Below are positions 6,256 to 13,909 of a stretch of DNA of 14,459 nucleotides, in pieces. The stretch's first letter is position 1; the number at the start of each line of letters is the position of its first letter. A program made the translations under genes and the position numbers. Below the pieces are notes generated by a model. That model was not told where the DNA came from and ran no database searches. It saw only the letters and a list, made by a program, of their open reading frames with translations. The stretch covers positions 1 to 14,459 of the forward strand of contig CAZCWX010000553.1 in the NCBI GenBank assembly GCA_964502465.1, given 5' to 3'. The stretch is from CAZCWX01 sp964502465 (GTDB taxonomy: Bacteria > Desulfobacterota > Binatia > Bin18).

Positions 6256-9200
6256 TCAGTCCCCAATCACTTCTTCTCCCACTTGATGAACAACCACAGT
6301 TGGAGCGGGCCGGCGTAACCGCAACCGCTCGGCAAGCCGTTGGAGGCTTGCCGGCATCCGTGCCGTGAGCGCCTCAAGGTCGTCAAAGAGCGAGTAGGCG
6401 ACTGGTGTCACCAGGAGGGTAATCAGTAAACACAAACTCTGGCCACCGATGACTACGACAGCGATACCGCGATGGCTTTCCGCTGCCGGCCCCTGACCGA
6501 ACAGCACCGGAATCATTCCGGCGACGAGCGCAAGCGTCGTCATTAAGATCGGGCGCAGTCGTTCGCGGTTGGCCAGAATAATTGCCTCATTGCGAGGTAG
6601 GCCCTGCGCGCGCAAGTTGATGGTATGGTCAATTTGCAGAATGGAGTTCTTCTTCACGATGCCAAAGAGCAACAAAATTCCCAGAATGGGAAAGATCGCC
6701 AAATGTTGATCGGCAATCCACAATGAGAGCAAGGCGAAGGGAACCGACAATGGCAAAGAGAGCATGATAGTGACTGGATGCAAGAAGCTCTCAAACTGTG
6801 CCGCCAGCACCATGTACATGCCAATAATCGACAACAAGAAAGCCAGCTTGAAGCTGTCCATCATCTCGGCAAACATTTTCCCCATGCCAGTCACACCCGT
6901 CGTGTATCCTGGCGGCAGCCCCATCTTTTTCACTTCGGCATCGATGTCGGTCAGCGCGTCACCTAACGCCTTGCTTTTCCCAAGGTTGCCGATCAAGGTA
7001 ATCTGCCGCTGGCGATCCTGACGGTCGATCTGCACTGGACCAGTGCCAGGGACAAGGTTGACCACGTTATCGAGGTGGACCTGTCCGACTGTAGAAGACG
7101 GGATCGTCACTGCTTGAAGCACCTCTAAGCGGTTCCGCGCTTCCGGGGTCAGGCGTAAGCGCACGTCATACAGTTCGTCGCCTTCACGATAAGTTGTGAT
7201 CTGCTCACCGGCCACCATGATCCGTAAGGTTGAGGCAATATCCTCGGCTTTAATACCAAGATCAGATGATTTGCGACGGTCGATCTGGACCTGCAATTCT
7301 GGATTTCCACTCTCAAAAGACGTATCGACGTCAACAATGCCAGGGATTTGTCTGGCTTGTGCTTTCAGCTTGTTGGCATACCCCTGTAAAGTGGGGAGAT
7401 CTGGACCGCGAAGATTGTAGGCGATATCCACGTTTTGCACGCCACTGTTACTGATGGGGAGAATGTTATCAACGCTAATGCGCAGCTGAGGAAACGCTTT
7501 GACGTGGTCACGTGCCAGTGCCATGACCTGTTGCTGGGTCACGGTCCGGTGTTCATACGGCTCTAACTTGACGATGATCGACGCCCGCGTCACCGATTCT
7601 CCCACAGTTGAGCCGACCAGTGTCAGCAGATTCCCTACACCAGGAAGTGGACGGATTTCGTCCTCGATTTGCCGGGTCACGGCGTCTGTTTGGGCCAGAG
7701 AATATCCTGGCGGGGTCTTAATATTGATTTCGAACTCCCCGCGATCATCGTTGGCCATCATGGTCGAGCGTACATGCTTGCCGATCCAGGGGGTGGCTGC
7801 GAGTATACCGATCGCGAGCAGGACAATCGCCCAGCGATGACGCATGGACCACTGCAGCATGGCAGTGTAGCTGCGGTCAATTACCCCATAGAAGCGCGAT
7901 TCGCGGGACGAGTGTTCGTGCGCTGCTAGCCGTTTTGGTAAAAAGCGCGAGCACAGCATCGGTGTTAGCGTAAATGCGACTAACAAGGACACCATGATGG
8001 AGAACGCCATGGTGAAGCCGAAGCTGCTGAGCCACATGCCGATTGTGCCTTTGAGAAATCCCACTGGGACGAAAATCACGACCAGTGATAAGGTGGTGGC
8101 GCTCACGGCCAGTCCGACTTCAGCCGTGGCTGCCCGCGCGGCGTCAAAGGCATTCATGCCTTTCTCTTCGATGTAGCGGTAGATGTTTTCTAAGACAACG
8201 ATTGCGTCGTCAATAACGATCCCGACTGCCAGTGTCAGTCCTAATAAGGTGATGCGGTTCAACGAATATCCCGCTGCCGCGAGCAACGTGTACGTGGCGA
8301 TAATCGAGACGGGAATCGAAACGGCAGCGATCAACGTGGCCCGCAGGTTCCCCAGGAAGAAATAGACGATAATGCTGGCAAAGATTGATCCCCAGATGAG
8401 GTGCTTTTGCACTTCATGGACAGATTCACGAATAAAATCTGATTGGTCACGGGTGACCACCACTCCCACTCCCGCAGGCAACAACTGGCGTACCTCGGTC
8501 AGACGAGCACGAACAGCATCGACGGTGGACACCGTGTTGGTACCGGATTGCTTACGGATGATCAGCGACACGGCGTTCTTGCCATCGAACCGAGACAAGG
8601 TTCGCGGTTCTTCTACCCCATCTTCCACACGTCCAATGTCGGCAATCGTGATTGGTGCACTCTGGTTGGTTGCAACCACAATGTCGGCGAACTCGCGCAC
8701 GGACTGTACCCGACCGAGCGTACGAATGACCGTCTCGCCGGTGTCTTGCGTCATGCGGCCACCGGGAAATTCGACATTCTGTTTTGCCAGCGCATCGGCG
8801 ACCGTTTTCATCGAGAGTCCGTAGGCTTTGAGTCGCTCGGGATCGATCAACACCTGGATTTCCCGCTTGCGACCGCCAATAATCGCAATAGCACCAACCC
8901 CGGAGACCGACTCTAAAGGTTCTTTCACTCTCTTCTCGGCAATTTCCGTCAGTTCTTTGAGACTCTGGAAACCAGACACAGTCAGAGTGAGGATGGGCGT
9001 GGCATCGACATCGAATTTTTCAACGATGGGCGGATCGGCGTCTTTCGGCAACTTGGTGAGCACCGAGCCAACCTTGTCGCGCACCTCCTGGGCGGCGATG
9101 CCGAGATCTTTCTCCAACTCGAACTGGACAATAATTTGTGATAGCCCTTCGCGGGTGACCGAACGGAGCTCATCAATACCACTGACAGTGTTGATGGCTT

Positions 9201-9405
9201 CTTCGATCAGCTTGGTGACCTGGGCTTCCATTTCTTCCGGTCCAGCACCGGGGAGTGTGGTGGTGACCGTGACCACTGGCATCTCTGCTTTGGGAAAGAG
9301 ATCGAGGCTGAGGCTTTTATACGAGAACCAGCCAGCGACGACCAGGCTGCCGATCAGCATAGTGGCGAATACCGGACGACGCACGCAAATGTCGGCGAGA
9401 ATCAT
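6256..9405 (-). CDS. RND multidrug efflux pump, inner-membrane transporter (HAE1 family)
   Basis: A 1049-residue proton-driven pump of the AcrB/MexB type, normal length. It starts with MILADICVRRPVFATMLIG, the usual cytoplasmic end and first membrane helix. It has the expected two-fold plan: helix 1, a large periplasmic loop (about 35-335), helices 2-6, a second helix-loop unit (from about 525), and helices 8-12 (from about 853). The proton-relay residues are present: D399 and D400 in GIVIDDAIVV, and K919 in FGIVKKNSIL. ATG 9405 overlaps the adaptor stop as ATGA (9402-9405), with GGAGG at 9414-9410, so translation is coupled. It is the last gene of a tetR-adaptor-pump operon. Substrate range cannot be read from sequence. 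Its closest named homologue is uncertain, so no symbol is given. Confidence 0.95.
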   Translation of the reverse strand: MILADICVRRPVFATMLIGSLVVAGWFSYKSLSLDLFPKAEMPVVTVTTTLPGAGPEEMEAQVTKLIEEAINTVSGIDELRSVTREGLSQIIVQFELEKDLGIAAQEVRDKVGSVLTKLPKDADPPIVEKFDVDATPILTLTVSGFQSLKELTEIAEKRVKEPLESVSGVGAIAIIGGRKREIQVLIDPERLKAYGLSMKTVADALAKQNVEFPGGRMTQDTGETVIRTLGRVQSVREFADIVVATNQSAPITIADIGRVEDGVEEPRTLSRFDGKNAVSLIIRKQSGTNTVSTVDAVRARLTEVRQLLPAGVGVVVTRDQSDFIRESVHEVQKHLIWGSIFASIIVYFFLGNLRATLIAAVSIPVSIIATYTLLAAAGYSLNRITLLGLTLAVGIVIDDAIVVLENIYRYIEEKGMNAFDAARAATAEVGLAVSATTLSLVVIFVPVGFLKGTIGMWLSSFGFTMAFSIMVSLLVAFTLTPMLCSRFLPKRLAAHEHSSRESRFYGVIDRSYTAMLQWSMRHRWAIVLLAIGILAATPWIGKHVRSTMMANDDRGEFEINIKTPPGYSLAQTDAVTRQIEDEIRPLPGVGNLLTLVGSTVGESVTRASIIVKLEPYEHRTVTQQQVMALARDHVKAFPQLRISVDNILPISNSGVQNVDIAYNLRGPDLPTLQGYANKLKAQARQIPGIVDVDTSFESGNPELQVQIDRRKSSDLGIKAEDIASTLRIMVAGEQITTYREGDELYDVRLRLTPEARNRLEVLQAVTIPSSTVGQVHLDNVVNLVPGTGPVQIDRQDRQRQITLIGNLGKSKALGDALTDIDAEVKKMGLPPGYTTGVTGMGKMFAEMMDSFKLAFLLSIIGMYMVLAAQFESFLHPVTIMLSLPLSVPFALLSLWIADQHLAIFPILGILLLFGIVKKNSILQIDHTINLRAQGLPRNEAIILANRERLRPILMTTLALVAGMIPVLFGQGPAAESHRGIAVVVIGGQSLCLLITLLVTPVAYSLFDDLEALTARMPASLQRLAERLRLRRPAPTVVVHQVGEEVIGD

Positions 9406-10523
9406 TTTGCCTCCGCAACCTGGATTTGCACGGTCATACCGTCGGCCAGGCGGTCAAGGGCAGTCACGGCAACCTGTTCGTTCTCGGCGAGACCTTCAGT
9501 GATCTCAACCCAGTCGCCATCCTCCGCGCCGGATTTGACTTCGCGCGAGGAAACCGTGCTCCCGTTTACGATGAACACCCGATCGACGCCAGCAAAACGA
9601 TAGAGCCCGGAACGGGGGATAAACAGCGCGGTCTCTTCGCCCAACACGGCCGTCACATGGGCGAAATAGCCAGGCCGAAGTCGGCCGTTCGGGTTGGGAA
9701 TTTCGGCTTCGACTAACAGGCTCCGTGTGGCGTGATCGACACCAGCGGCAATACGGGTCAGCTTGCCTTCAAAGGTCTCACCGGGGAGCGCGTCGACTTC
9801 GATCCGCATGGACAAGCCAATACGGGCCAGGCGCGCGTAGCGTTCCGGCACCGGGACACGGAGCTTGAGCGGGTCGATCTCTACGACTTCAAGAATTTTG
9901 GACGCTGCCGGCAGATACTCTCCCGAATTGGCGAAGCGTTGTTGCACGAATCCATCAACGGGTGAGAGGACCTGCGTGTCGCGCAGGCGCTTGCGAGCAA
10001 GGGCGAGGGCTTTCTCCGCAGAGTGGACCGCTGCCTCGGCGACTTTATATTCCGCCTCGGCCGCATCTTGTCGTTGGGGCGGAATGAGTTTTTCGGCGAA
10101 GAGTTCTTGCGTGCGTTCGTATTCGTTCTTCGCCCGAATAAAATTTGCCTGTGCCTGTTTGAGCGCGCTATCGGCGACATCAACCTGGAGTTCCAGCTCT
10201 TCCCGTTCCATTTGGGCCAGGACCTGACCAGCCTTGACCTTGTCGCCAAAATCAACAACGACTTTACCCACGTACCCAGGCAGTCGGTTCGACAGGATGG
10301 TACTTTCCTTCGCGAATAATGCGCCTTGTCCGCGGGTGGTGCGTTGGATTGTGCGCCAAACTGGCTGGACCACCTGGACGGCGAGGGCTGGCGGTGTCAC
10401 CGCAGCAGATTCTTCGCTGGTCTTTGCCGCCTCGGAATGGGCCGAGTGGCAACCGGAGGACAGCAGCAATGCAGCCAGTAGCATGAACGACAAAACCGGG
10501 ACCACAGAAAATCTCACGATCAT
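9402..10523 (-). CDS. RND efflux periplasmic adaptor (membrane fusion protein), predicted lipoprotein
   Basis: A 373-residue adaptor of the HlyD/AcrA family that links the pump to an outer-membrane channel. Residues 1-24 are a signal sequence ending SSG before C25, a likely lipidation site, although the -3 residue is Ser rather than Leu. The first lipoyl half is at about 77-106 (GYVGKVVVDFGDKVKAGQVL) and the second at about 184-206 (VLSPVDGFVQQRF). Between them is a heptad-rich alpha-helical hairpin (about 107-182). Beta-barrel and membrane-proximal domains follow. Both ends overlap neighbours by ATGA: with tetR at 10520-10523 and with the pump at 9402-9405. AAGGAG is only two bases before ATG 10523 but eight before an in-frame GTG at 10517, so the true start may be two codons later. 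Confidence 0.93.
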   Translation of the reverse strand: MIVRFSVVPVLSFMLLAALLLSSGCHSAHSEAAKTSEESAAVTPPALAVQVVQPVWRTIQRTTRGQGALFAKESTILSNRLPGYVGKVVVDFGDKVKAGQVLAQMEREELELQVDVADSALKQAQANFIRAKNEYERTQELFAEKLIPPQRQDAAEAEYKVAEAAVHSAEKALALARKRLRDTQVLSPVDGFVQQRFANSGEYLPAASKILEVVEIDPLKLRVPVPERYARLARIGLSMRIEVDALPGETFEGKLTRIAAGVDHATRSLLVEAEIPNPNGRLRPGYFAHVTAVLGEETALFIPRSGLYRFAGVDRVFIVNGSTVSSREVKSGAEDGDWVEITEGLAENEQVAVTALDRLADGMTVQIQVAEAK

Positions 10524-11158
10524 TGCTCCTTGTGATGGTTGTGCAAAACGCCGTGAAAGAAAAGATCGAGTAAAATATTGGCGTCTTCAGCCGCCGGGCG
10601 GGCGGTGAGCCCCAGAGCACGTTGCTGAAAACTTCCCCGCATCGCCTCATTCAGAGCAAAAGCCGATGCCTCCACGTTATGCGGACGCAACACCCCGATA
10701 CGAACCCCTTCCGCGATAATGTCTTCAATGAAACGAATATGAGAAAGGTAGAGGTCCAGCATGTGTGCCGCCTCGGGGTGGTGAGGGGAAGCCGCAAGGA
10801 AGTTTCGCTCAAGCAGGAGCATCTTGAAAAAATCACGGTGGGTATCGCTGAGTTCAAGACTCGCCTCTACCAAACGTTGTAACTTTTCGATTGGGGTGGT
10901 GGCTTCGGCCACCTCGGCACGAAGCTGGGTGGTGAAGTGCTCGATTCCCTGCTCAACGGCGGCCTTCAATAGCTCTTCTTTGTTATGAAAATAAAGGTAA
11001 ATCGTACCCTTAGCAATTTTTGCCTCTTCAGCCACACGATCAACCGTCACCCCTTGGAACCCGTGTTGCGCGACAACACGACGTGCGGCTTCGAGGATCT
11101 CGCGCACGCGAAACTCGCGCACAATATCTTCTTTAGTGATGGCTGAATTTTTGGTCAT
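10520..11158 (-). CDS. TetR/AcrR-family repressor of the efflux operon
   Basis: A 212-residue regulator. The N-terminal TetR DNA-binding domain is at about 18-65, with the helix-turn-helix VDRVAEEAKIAKGTIYLYFHNKEELL. The rest is a helical ligand-binding and dimerisation domain with no recognised ligand signature. It is the first gene of the operon and overlaps the adaptor start by ATGA, so repressor, adaptor and pump are made from one message and the repressor probably controls itself. A perfect palindrome abuts the start codon and covers the predicted -10 box. No Shine-Dalgarno site precedes ATG 11158, so translation may be leaderless. An alternative start is GTG at codon 13 (IVREF), preceded by AAAGAAG, which would keep the whole DNA-binding domain. 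Confidence 0.93.
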   Translation of the reverse strand: MTKNSAITKEDIVREFRVREILEAARRVVAQHGFQGVTVDRVAEEAKIAKGTIYLYFHNKEELLKAAVEQGIEHFTTQLRAEVAEATTPIEKLQRLVEASLELSDTHRDFFKMLLLERNFLAASPHHPEAAHMLDLYLSHIRFIEDIIAEGVRIGVLRPHNVEASAFALNEAMRGSFQQRALGLTARPAAEDANILLDLFFHGVLHNHHKEQ

Positions 11159-11178
11159 ATGACTGACTATACAGTCAT
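11159..11178 (-). promoter_or_regulatory. Palindromic operator candidate for the TetR-family repressor
   Basis: ATGACTG-ACTATA-CAGTCAT is a perfect 7-base inverted repeat around a 6-base centre. The TGACTG half-site resembles many TetR/AcrR operators. It lies directly before the repressor start codon, and its centre is the predicted -10 box, so binding would block RNA polymerase. Confidence 0.72.
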
Positions 11179-11194
11179 GAGAGGATCTTGTGAA
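11166..11194 (-). promoter_or_regulatory. Sigma-70-type promoter of the efflux operon
   Basis: On the minus strand, TTCACA (11194-11189) and TATAGT (11171-11166) are 17 bases apart. Transcription would start close to 11158-11160, at or within a base or two of the ATG. That gives an essentially leaderless message and puts the -10 inside the operator palindrome. Confidence 0.6.
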
Positions 11195-11260
11195 GCCGTC
11201 CGACGCGGGTCCCAGATTTTTGTTCGGTGTTCTCGAGGAGAAACTCTCTTAAGAAGGGGA

Positions 11261-11284
11261 AGAGGCGGTTGGCAACCCGCCTCT
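11261..11284 (-). terminator. Hairpin downstream of the second amidohydrolase gene
   Basis: AGAGGCGG (11261-11268) pairs perfectly with CCGCCTCT (11277-11284) around TTGGCAAC. It begins 33 bases after the amidohydrolase stop (minus strand), where a terminator is expected, and before the efflux promoter. The sequence after it on that strand (TCCCCTTCTTA) is pyrimidine-rich but not a clean U run. Confidence 0.5.
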
Positions 11285-11316
11285 TATGACTGAGAGGAGG
11301 ATCTAAGAGAAGACCT

Positions 11317-12423
11317 TTAGTTCCCGTCCAGATGGTAGAGCTCTGCCACGTTATCGTGGAGGATCAAATTCTTTTCCTCTTCAGTGAGATTTGCCGTGTG
11401 TTTGGCGAGCAGTTCTTGCGACCATGGCCAGGTTGAGTCACTGTGCGGAAAATCATTCGCCCACATCAGGCGACGCACGTTGCACATATCCTTCATGCGG
11501 AAGGCAACCCAATCGTCCTGGAACGTGGTGTAAATGTGCTCACGGAAGTACTCGCTCGGCATTTTGGACAAATTGCCTGCGGTCAACCAGTAGCGATGGC
11601 GCTCAAAGGCGTGGTCCATGCGATACATGTAGTGCGGCACCCAGCCAGCGTCGGCCTCGACACAGACCACTTTGAGTTTGGGGTTGCGCTCGAACACAGC
11701 GCCCAGGATGAAGGTGCCGATGATGTCCTGACAACCACGGATAATGGACATAAAGCCATTCATCTTTGGCCCACGGGGGGGAGCACCGACAACATCACCC
11801 TTGCTCGTCAAGATATGAAAACTGAGGGGCATCTGCAGGTCGACCGCTGCCTCAAAGAACGGATCATAGAGCGGATCGTCATAATCGGCGACCTGAGGGT
11901 TGCCAGGCATCATCACCCCGCGCAGGCCCAGGTCTTTCATTTTGCGCAGGTCTTCGATCCCCTCTTCGACCGAGCGCATGGCCGTCTGTCCCAAGCCGAT
12001 CAAGCGATCGGGGTGCGCTGCGCAGTATTCAGCGATCCACAGGTTATAGGCATCAAAGCAGGCCTTTTTGTAGTCAAAGTCAGGATGATTACACAGGAGC
12101 ATACCGACGGTGGGGTAAATAACTTCCGCGGCGACGCCATCGCGGTCCTGGTCTACCAGGCGAGCCTGCGGATCCCACCCGCCCTTGTGCAGTTCTTCGA
12201 ACTTGACGCCAAAGGTCCTGAGTTCCTCTGCTTTTTTCCCAGCAGCAGCCACCAGTCCCATGGGAATTGGCTGATTCAGCCCTTCGATGATGAAGAGGTC
12301 TCCCTTTTGCTCATCGCGGACCATGTGGGGTGCCATATCTTTATACTTGTGATCGATGCGATCCACATAGGTGCCGGGTGGTTCGGTAATGTGAGAATCG
12401 GCAGAGATAATAGGTTTTAACAT
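11317..12423 (-). CDS. Amidohydrolase-2 family metal enzyme (ACMSD/LigW-like), copy B
   Basis: A 368-residue TIM-barrel protein of the amidohydrolase-2 family (PF04909-type), which includes metal-dependent hydrolases and non-oxidative decarboxylases. The N-terminal metal motif is D9-S-H11 in SADSHITEPP, in place of the HxH of classic amidohydrolases. Other likely ligands or active-site residues are H203 (SFHI), E256 and H264 (CVEADAGWVPH), and D324 with H327 (WANDFPHSD). No signal peptide is seen, so it is cytoplasmic. ATG 12423 has AGGGAGGAT close upstream. It resembles the neighbouring gene on the right in overall plan and most motifs, and is probably a diverged paralogue. The substrate is unknown; a decarboxylase or a ring or amide hydrolase are all possible. 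Confidence 0.87.
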   Translation of the reverse strand: MLKPIISADSHITEPPGTYVDRIDHKYKDMAPHMVRDEQKGDLFIIEGLNQPIPMGLVAAAGKKAEELRTFGVKFEELHKGGWDPQARLVDQDRDGVAAEVIYPTVGMLLCNHPDFDYKKACFDAYNLWIAEYCAAHPDRLIGLGQTAMRSVEEGIEDLRKMKDLGLRGVMMPGNPQVADYDDPLYDPFFEAAVDLQMPLSFHILTSKGDVVGAPPRGPKMNGFMSIIRGCQDIIGTFILGAVFERNPKLKVVCVEADAGWVPHYMYRMDHAFERHRYWLTAGNLSKMPSEYFREHIYTTFQDDWVAFRMKDMCNVRRLMWANDFPHSDSTWPWSQELLAKHTANLTEEEKNLILHDNVAELYHLDGN

Positions 12424-12470
12424 GTAAGATCCTCCCTAGGGTGTGACAGTTTATATTCGAACACGCAGAA

Positions 12471-12476
12471 ATACCT
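12471..12476 (+). repeat. Left target-site duplication, ATACCT
   Basis: ATACCT lies immediately left of the terminal inverted repeat of the MITE-like element and is repeated exactly at 12612-12617, immediately right of it. This is what a 6-base staggered-cut insertion would leave. Confidence 0.65.
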
Positions 12477-12611
12477 TGGCTCATGTATGAAATCTGTGCA
12501 CTGGTGGCGAGAAGCAGCCCCCACCTCTCTGGATGCCCGTTTCCACGGGCATGACGTCATTCCCGCGTAGGCGGGAATCCAGGAATTTGCACAAATTCTG
12601 GACATGAGCCA
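12477..12611. mobile_element. MITE-like element, 135 bases, with terminal inverted repeats
   Basis: The ends are perfect inverted repeats TGGCTCATGT (12477-12486) and ACATGAGCCA (12602-12611). The similarity continues inward to TGTGCA/TGCACA, giving 19 matches over 24 positions (12477-12500 against 12588-12611). A 6-base direct repeat, ATACCT, flanks the element exactly. It has no coding capacity, so it would need a transposase from elsewhere. Its middle holds a double-hairpin core (12529-12582). It sits between two tandem amidohydrolase genes; without it and one flanking repeat the gap would be 65 bases, so it may have split an operon. The parent transposon family is not recognised. Confidence 0.68.
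12529..12582. repeat. REP-like double-hairpin core (CCCGC-type dispersed palindrome)
   Basis: Bounded by CTGGAT and ATCCAG. The first hairpin is ATGCCCGT/ACGGGCAT (12533-12540 with 12545-12552, loop TTCC). The second is ATTCCCGC/GCGGGAAT (12559-12566 with 12571-12578, loop GTAG). Both stems are perfect 8-mers with 4-base loops. The junction contains the 10-base palindrome ATGACGTCAT (12551-12560). The CATTCCCGC...GCGGGAATCC pattern resembles dispersed short palindromes seen in many bacterial genomes. In RNA it could act as a processing or stability signal. Confidence 0.7.
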
Positions 12612-12617
12612 ATACCT
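12612..12617 (+). repeat. Right target-site duplication, ATACCT
   Basis: An exact copy of the hexamer at 12471-12476, adjoining the right end of the inverted repeat. Confidence 0.65.
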
Positions 12618-12629
12618 CATGACAATGCG

Positions 12630-13784
12630 CTATGACAAACCATAGACGCGAGCGACGTTTTCCCCCAAGATGCCATGCCGGGCCTCCTCTGAAAGAGGGG
12701 CAATCAGCTCCTCGAGGGCGGCGATGTAGTCGCGTGTATGGTCGTCATGGGGAAAGTCACTGGCCCAGAAGAATTTGTCAGGGCCAACATAGTCGATGAT
12801 ATAGCGAAGGGCTTTTTCATCTGGATCGGCAGAGATCCAGCACTGACGCTGAAAATAGAAACTGGGTTTCTCTTTCAGCGGAACGCTGCGACCGAGGGGC
12901 GTCTCGTAGGCCGCATCCATCCGATCCAGCATATGGCCGATCCAGCCAGCGCCGGACTCCAGCATGACTAGTTTCACCCCGGGGAAGCGGTCGAACAGAC
13001 CGTATTGAAACAGCGCGAGAAATGCCTGTTGCGGTCCTTGCGCTCCTAACATGTCGAACCACCATTCTGCCCATTTCTTAAAGTCAGAAAAACGTTGATA
13101 CACTCGCCGGGCTGGTGGCTCGGCAACCGGGTGAATGCCGACTGGGGTGCCAAGATCTTGTGCGGTTGCCCAGAAGGGATCGTAATCTGGATGCGCGTGG
13201 GCCTTGTTGGTGATGGTGTAAGGCGAGATGAACACACCTTTGACGCCGGCTTTCACCGCACGGGCTAATTCCTGCGCGGCTGCCTGCCCGTCGCCCATGG
13301 CGATATGGGCAATAGGAATGAGGCGACCGCCTGAGTCCGCACAGAAATCAACAATCCAGCGGTTGTATGCTCGACAATATGCTAGGGCGAGTTCTGGGTC
13401 GGTCACTTCGGCCTCCCACTCAAGCGAAAGAGTGGGGTAGATGATCGCCTTCGCTAGCCCCTCGCGGTCGAGCAGAGTAAGTCGTTCTTGCGGATCGCAC
13501 CCACCGAAGGGCAGGCTCTCACGGTACGGTACGCGGGCAAGCGCTTCTCGTTCTTCGAAGCTCATGCCCATGCTCCGCCCACGGCTGAGAATTTCCGCGT
13601 CGAAAAAGCGCGAGCGGCGACCATCGATTTCTAAATGATCGAGACCATTGGGACCGGGACGAATCCGAATCGCCCGATCGCGGTACTGCGATTCGAGGTA
13701 GTGTTCCCACAGATCGGGCGGCTCATTGATATGGCCATCAGCGTCAATCACGTTCTCGTAGGAGATACGCGTCGTTGTGGTCAT
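12630..13784 (-). CDS. Amidohydrolase-2 family metal enzyme (ACMSD/LigW-like), copy A
   Basis: A 384-residue TIM-barrel protein of the amidohydrolase-2 family. The metal motif is D16-G-H18 in DADGHINEPPDLW. Further conserved positions are H218 (GIHPVAEP), E276 and H284 (LESGAGWIGH), and D343 with H346 (WASDFPHDD). The C-terminal IAPLSEEARHGILGENVARVYGL block is typical of the family. No signal peptide is seen. ATG 13784 follows GGGGAG by five bases, and a sigma-70-like promoter lies upstream. The gene on its left is a likely paralogue in the same direction, separated by a MITE-like insertion. Members of this family hydrolyse amides or lactones or remove carboxyl groups without oxidation; the substrate is unknown here. 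Confidence 0.88.
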   Translation of the reverse strand: MTTTTRISYENVIDADGHINEPPDLWEHYLESQYRDRAIRIRPGPNGLDHLEIDGRRSRFFDAEILSRGRSMGMSFEEREALARVPYRESLPFGGCDPQERLTLLDREGLAKAIIYPTLSLEWEAEVTDPELALAYCRAYNRWIVDFCADSGGRLIPIAHIAMGDGQAAAQELARAVKAGVKGVFISPYTITNKAHAHPDYDPFWATAQDLGTPVGIHPVAEPPARRVYQRFSDFKKWAEWWFDMLGAQGPQQAFLALFQYGLFDRFPGVKLVMLESGAGWIGHMLDRMDAAYETPLGRSVPLKEKPSFYFQRQCWISADPDEKALRYIIDYVGPDKFFWASDFPHDDHTRDYIAALEELIAPLSEEARHGILGENVARVYGLS

Positions 13785-13832
13785 GAGAACTCCCCACTTA
13801 TACTTGTAAGTTCATATTTTAGACTTTATAGT

Positions 13833-13862
13833 TTCATACAACAAGCCGGTTGGGTTTGTCAA
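13833..13862 (-). promoter_or_regulatory. Sigma-70-type promoter upstream of amidohydrolase copy A
   Basis: On the minus strand, TTGACA (13862-13857, a consensus -35) is followed after 18 bases by TATGAA (13838-13833). Transcription would start near 13826, leaving a leader of about 42 bases with the GGGGAG ribosome site. It suggests the gene is transcribed separately from the ABC gene on its right. Confidence 0.55.
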
Positions 13863-13909
13863 ACGGAGTGGAAACGAATTCTCTAGCTCTGCACAGCAGT
13901 GCGCCGGAA

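Noticed and set aside
8828..9502. + strand open frame of 224 codons opposite the RND pump
   Set aside because: It is antisense to the well-supported pump and adaptor genes, is rich in Ser, Arg and Thr as shadow frames are, and has no ribosome site or domain.
11443..12420. Long + strand open frame of 325 codons
   Set aside because: It lies fully antisense to the amidohydrolase gene, which has the metal motifs, a ribosome site and a family match. The + frame shows no recognisable domain and is a by-product of codon use on the other strand.
13804..13844. Loose inverted repeat CTTGT...ACAAG with repeated TTCATA near the amidohydrolase promoter
   Set aside because: The arms are only five bases with a long spacer in AT-rich DNA, so this is easily chance; no regulator is adjacent.
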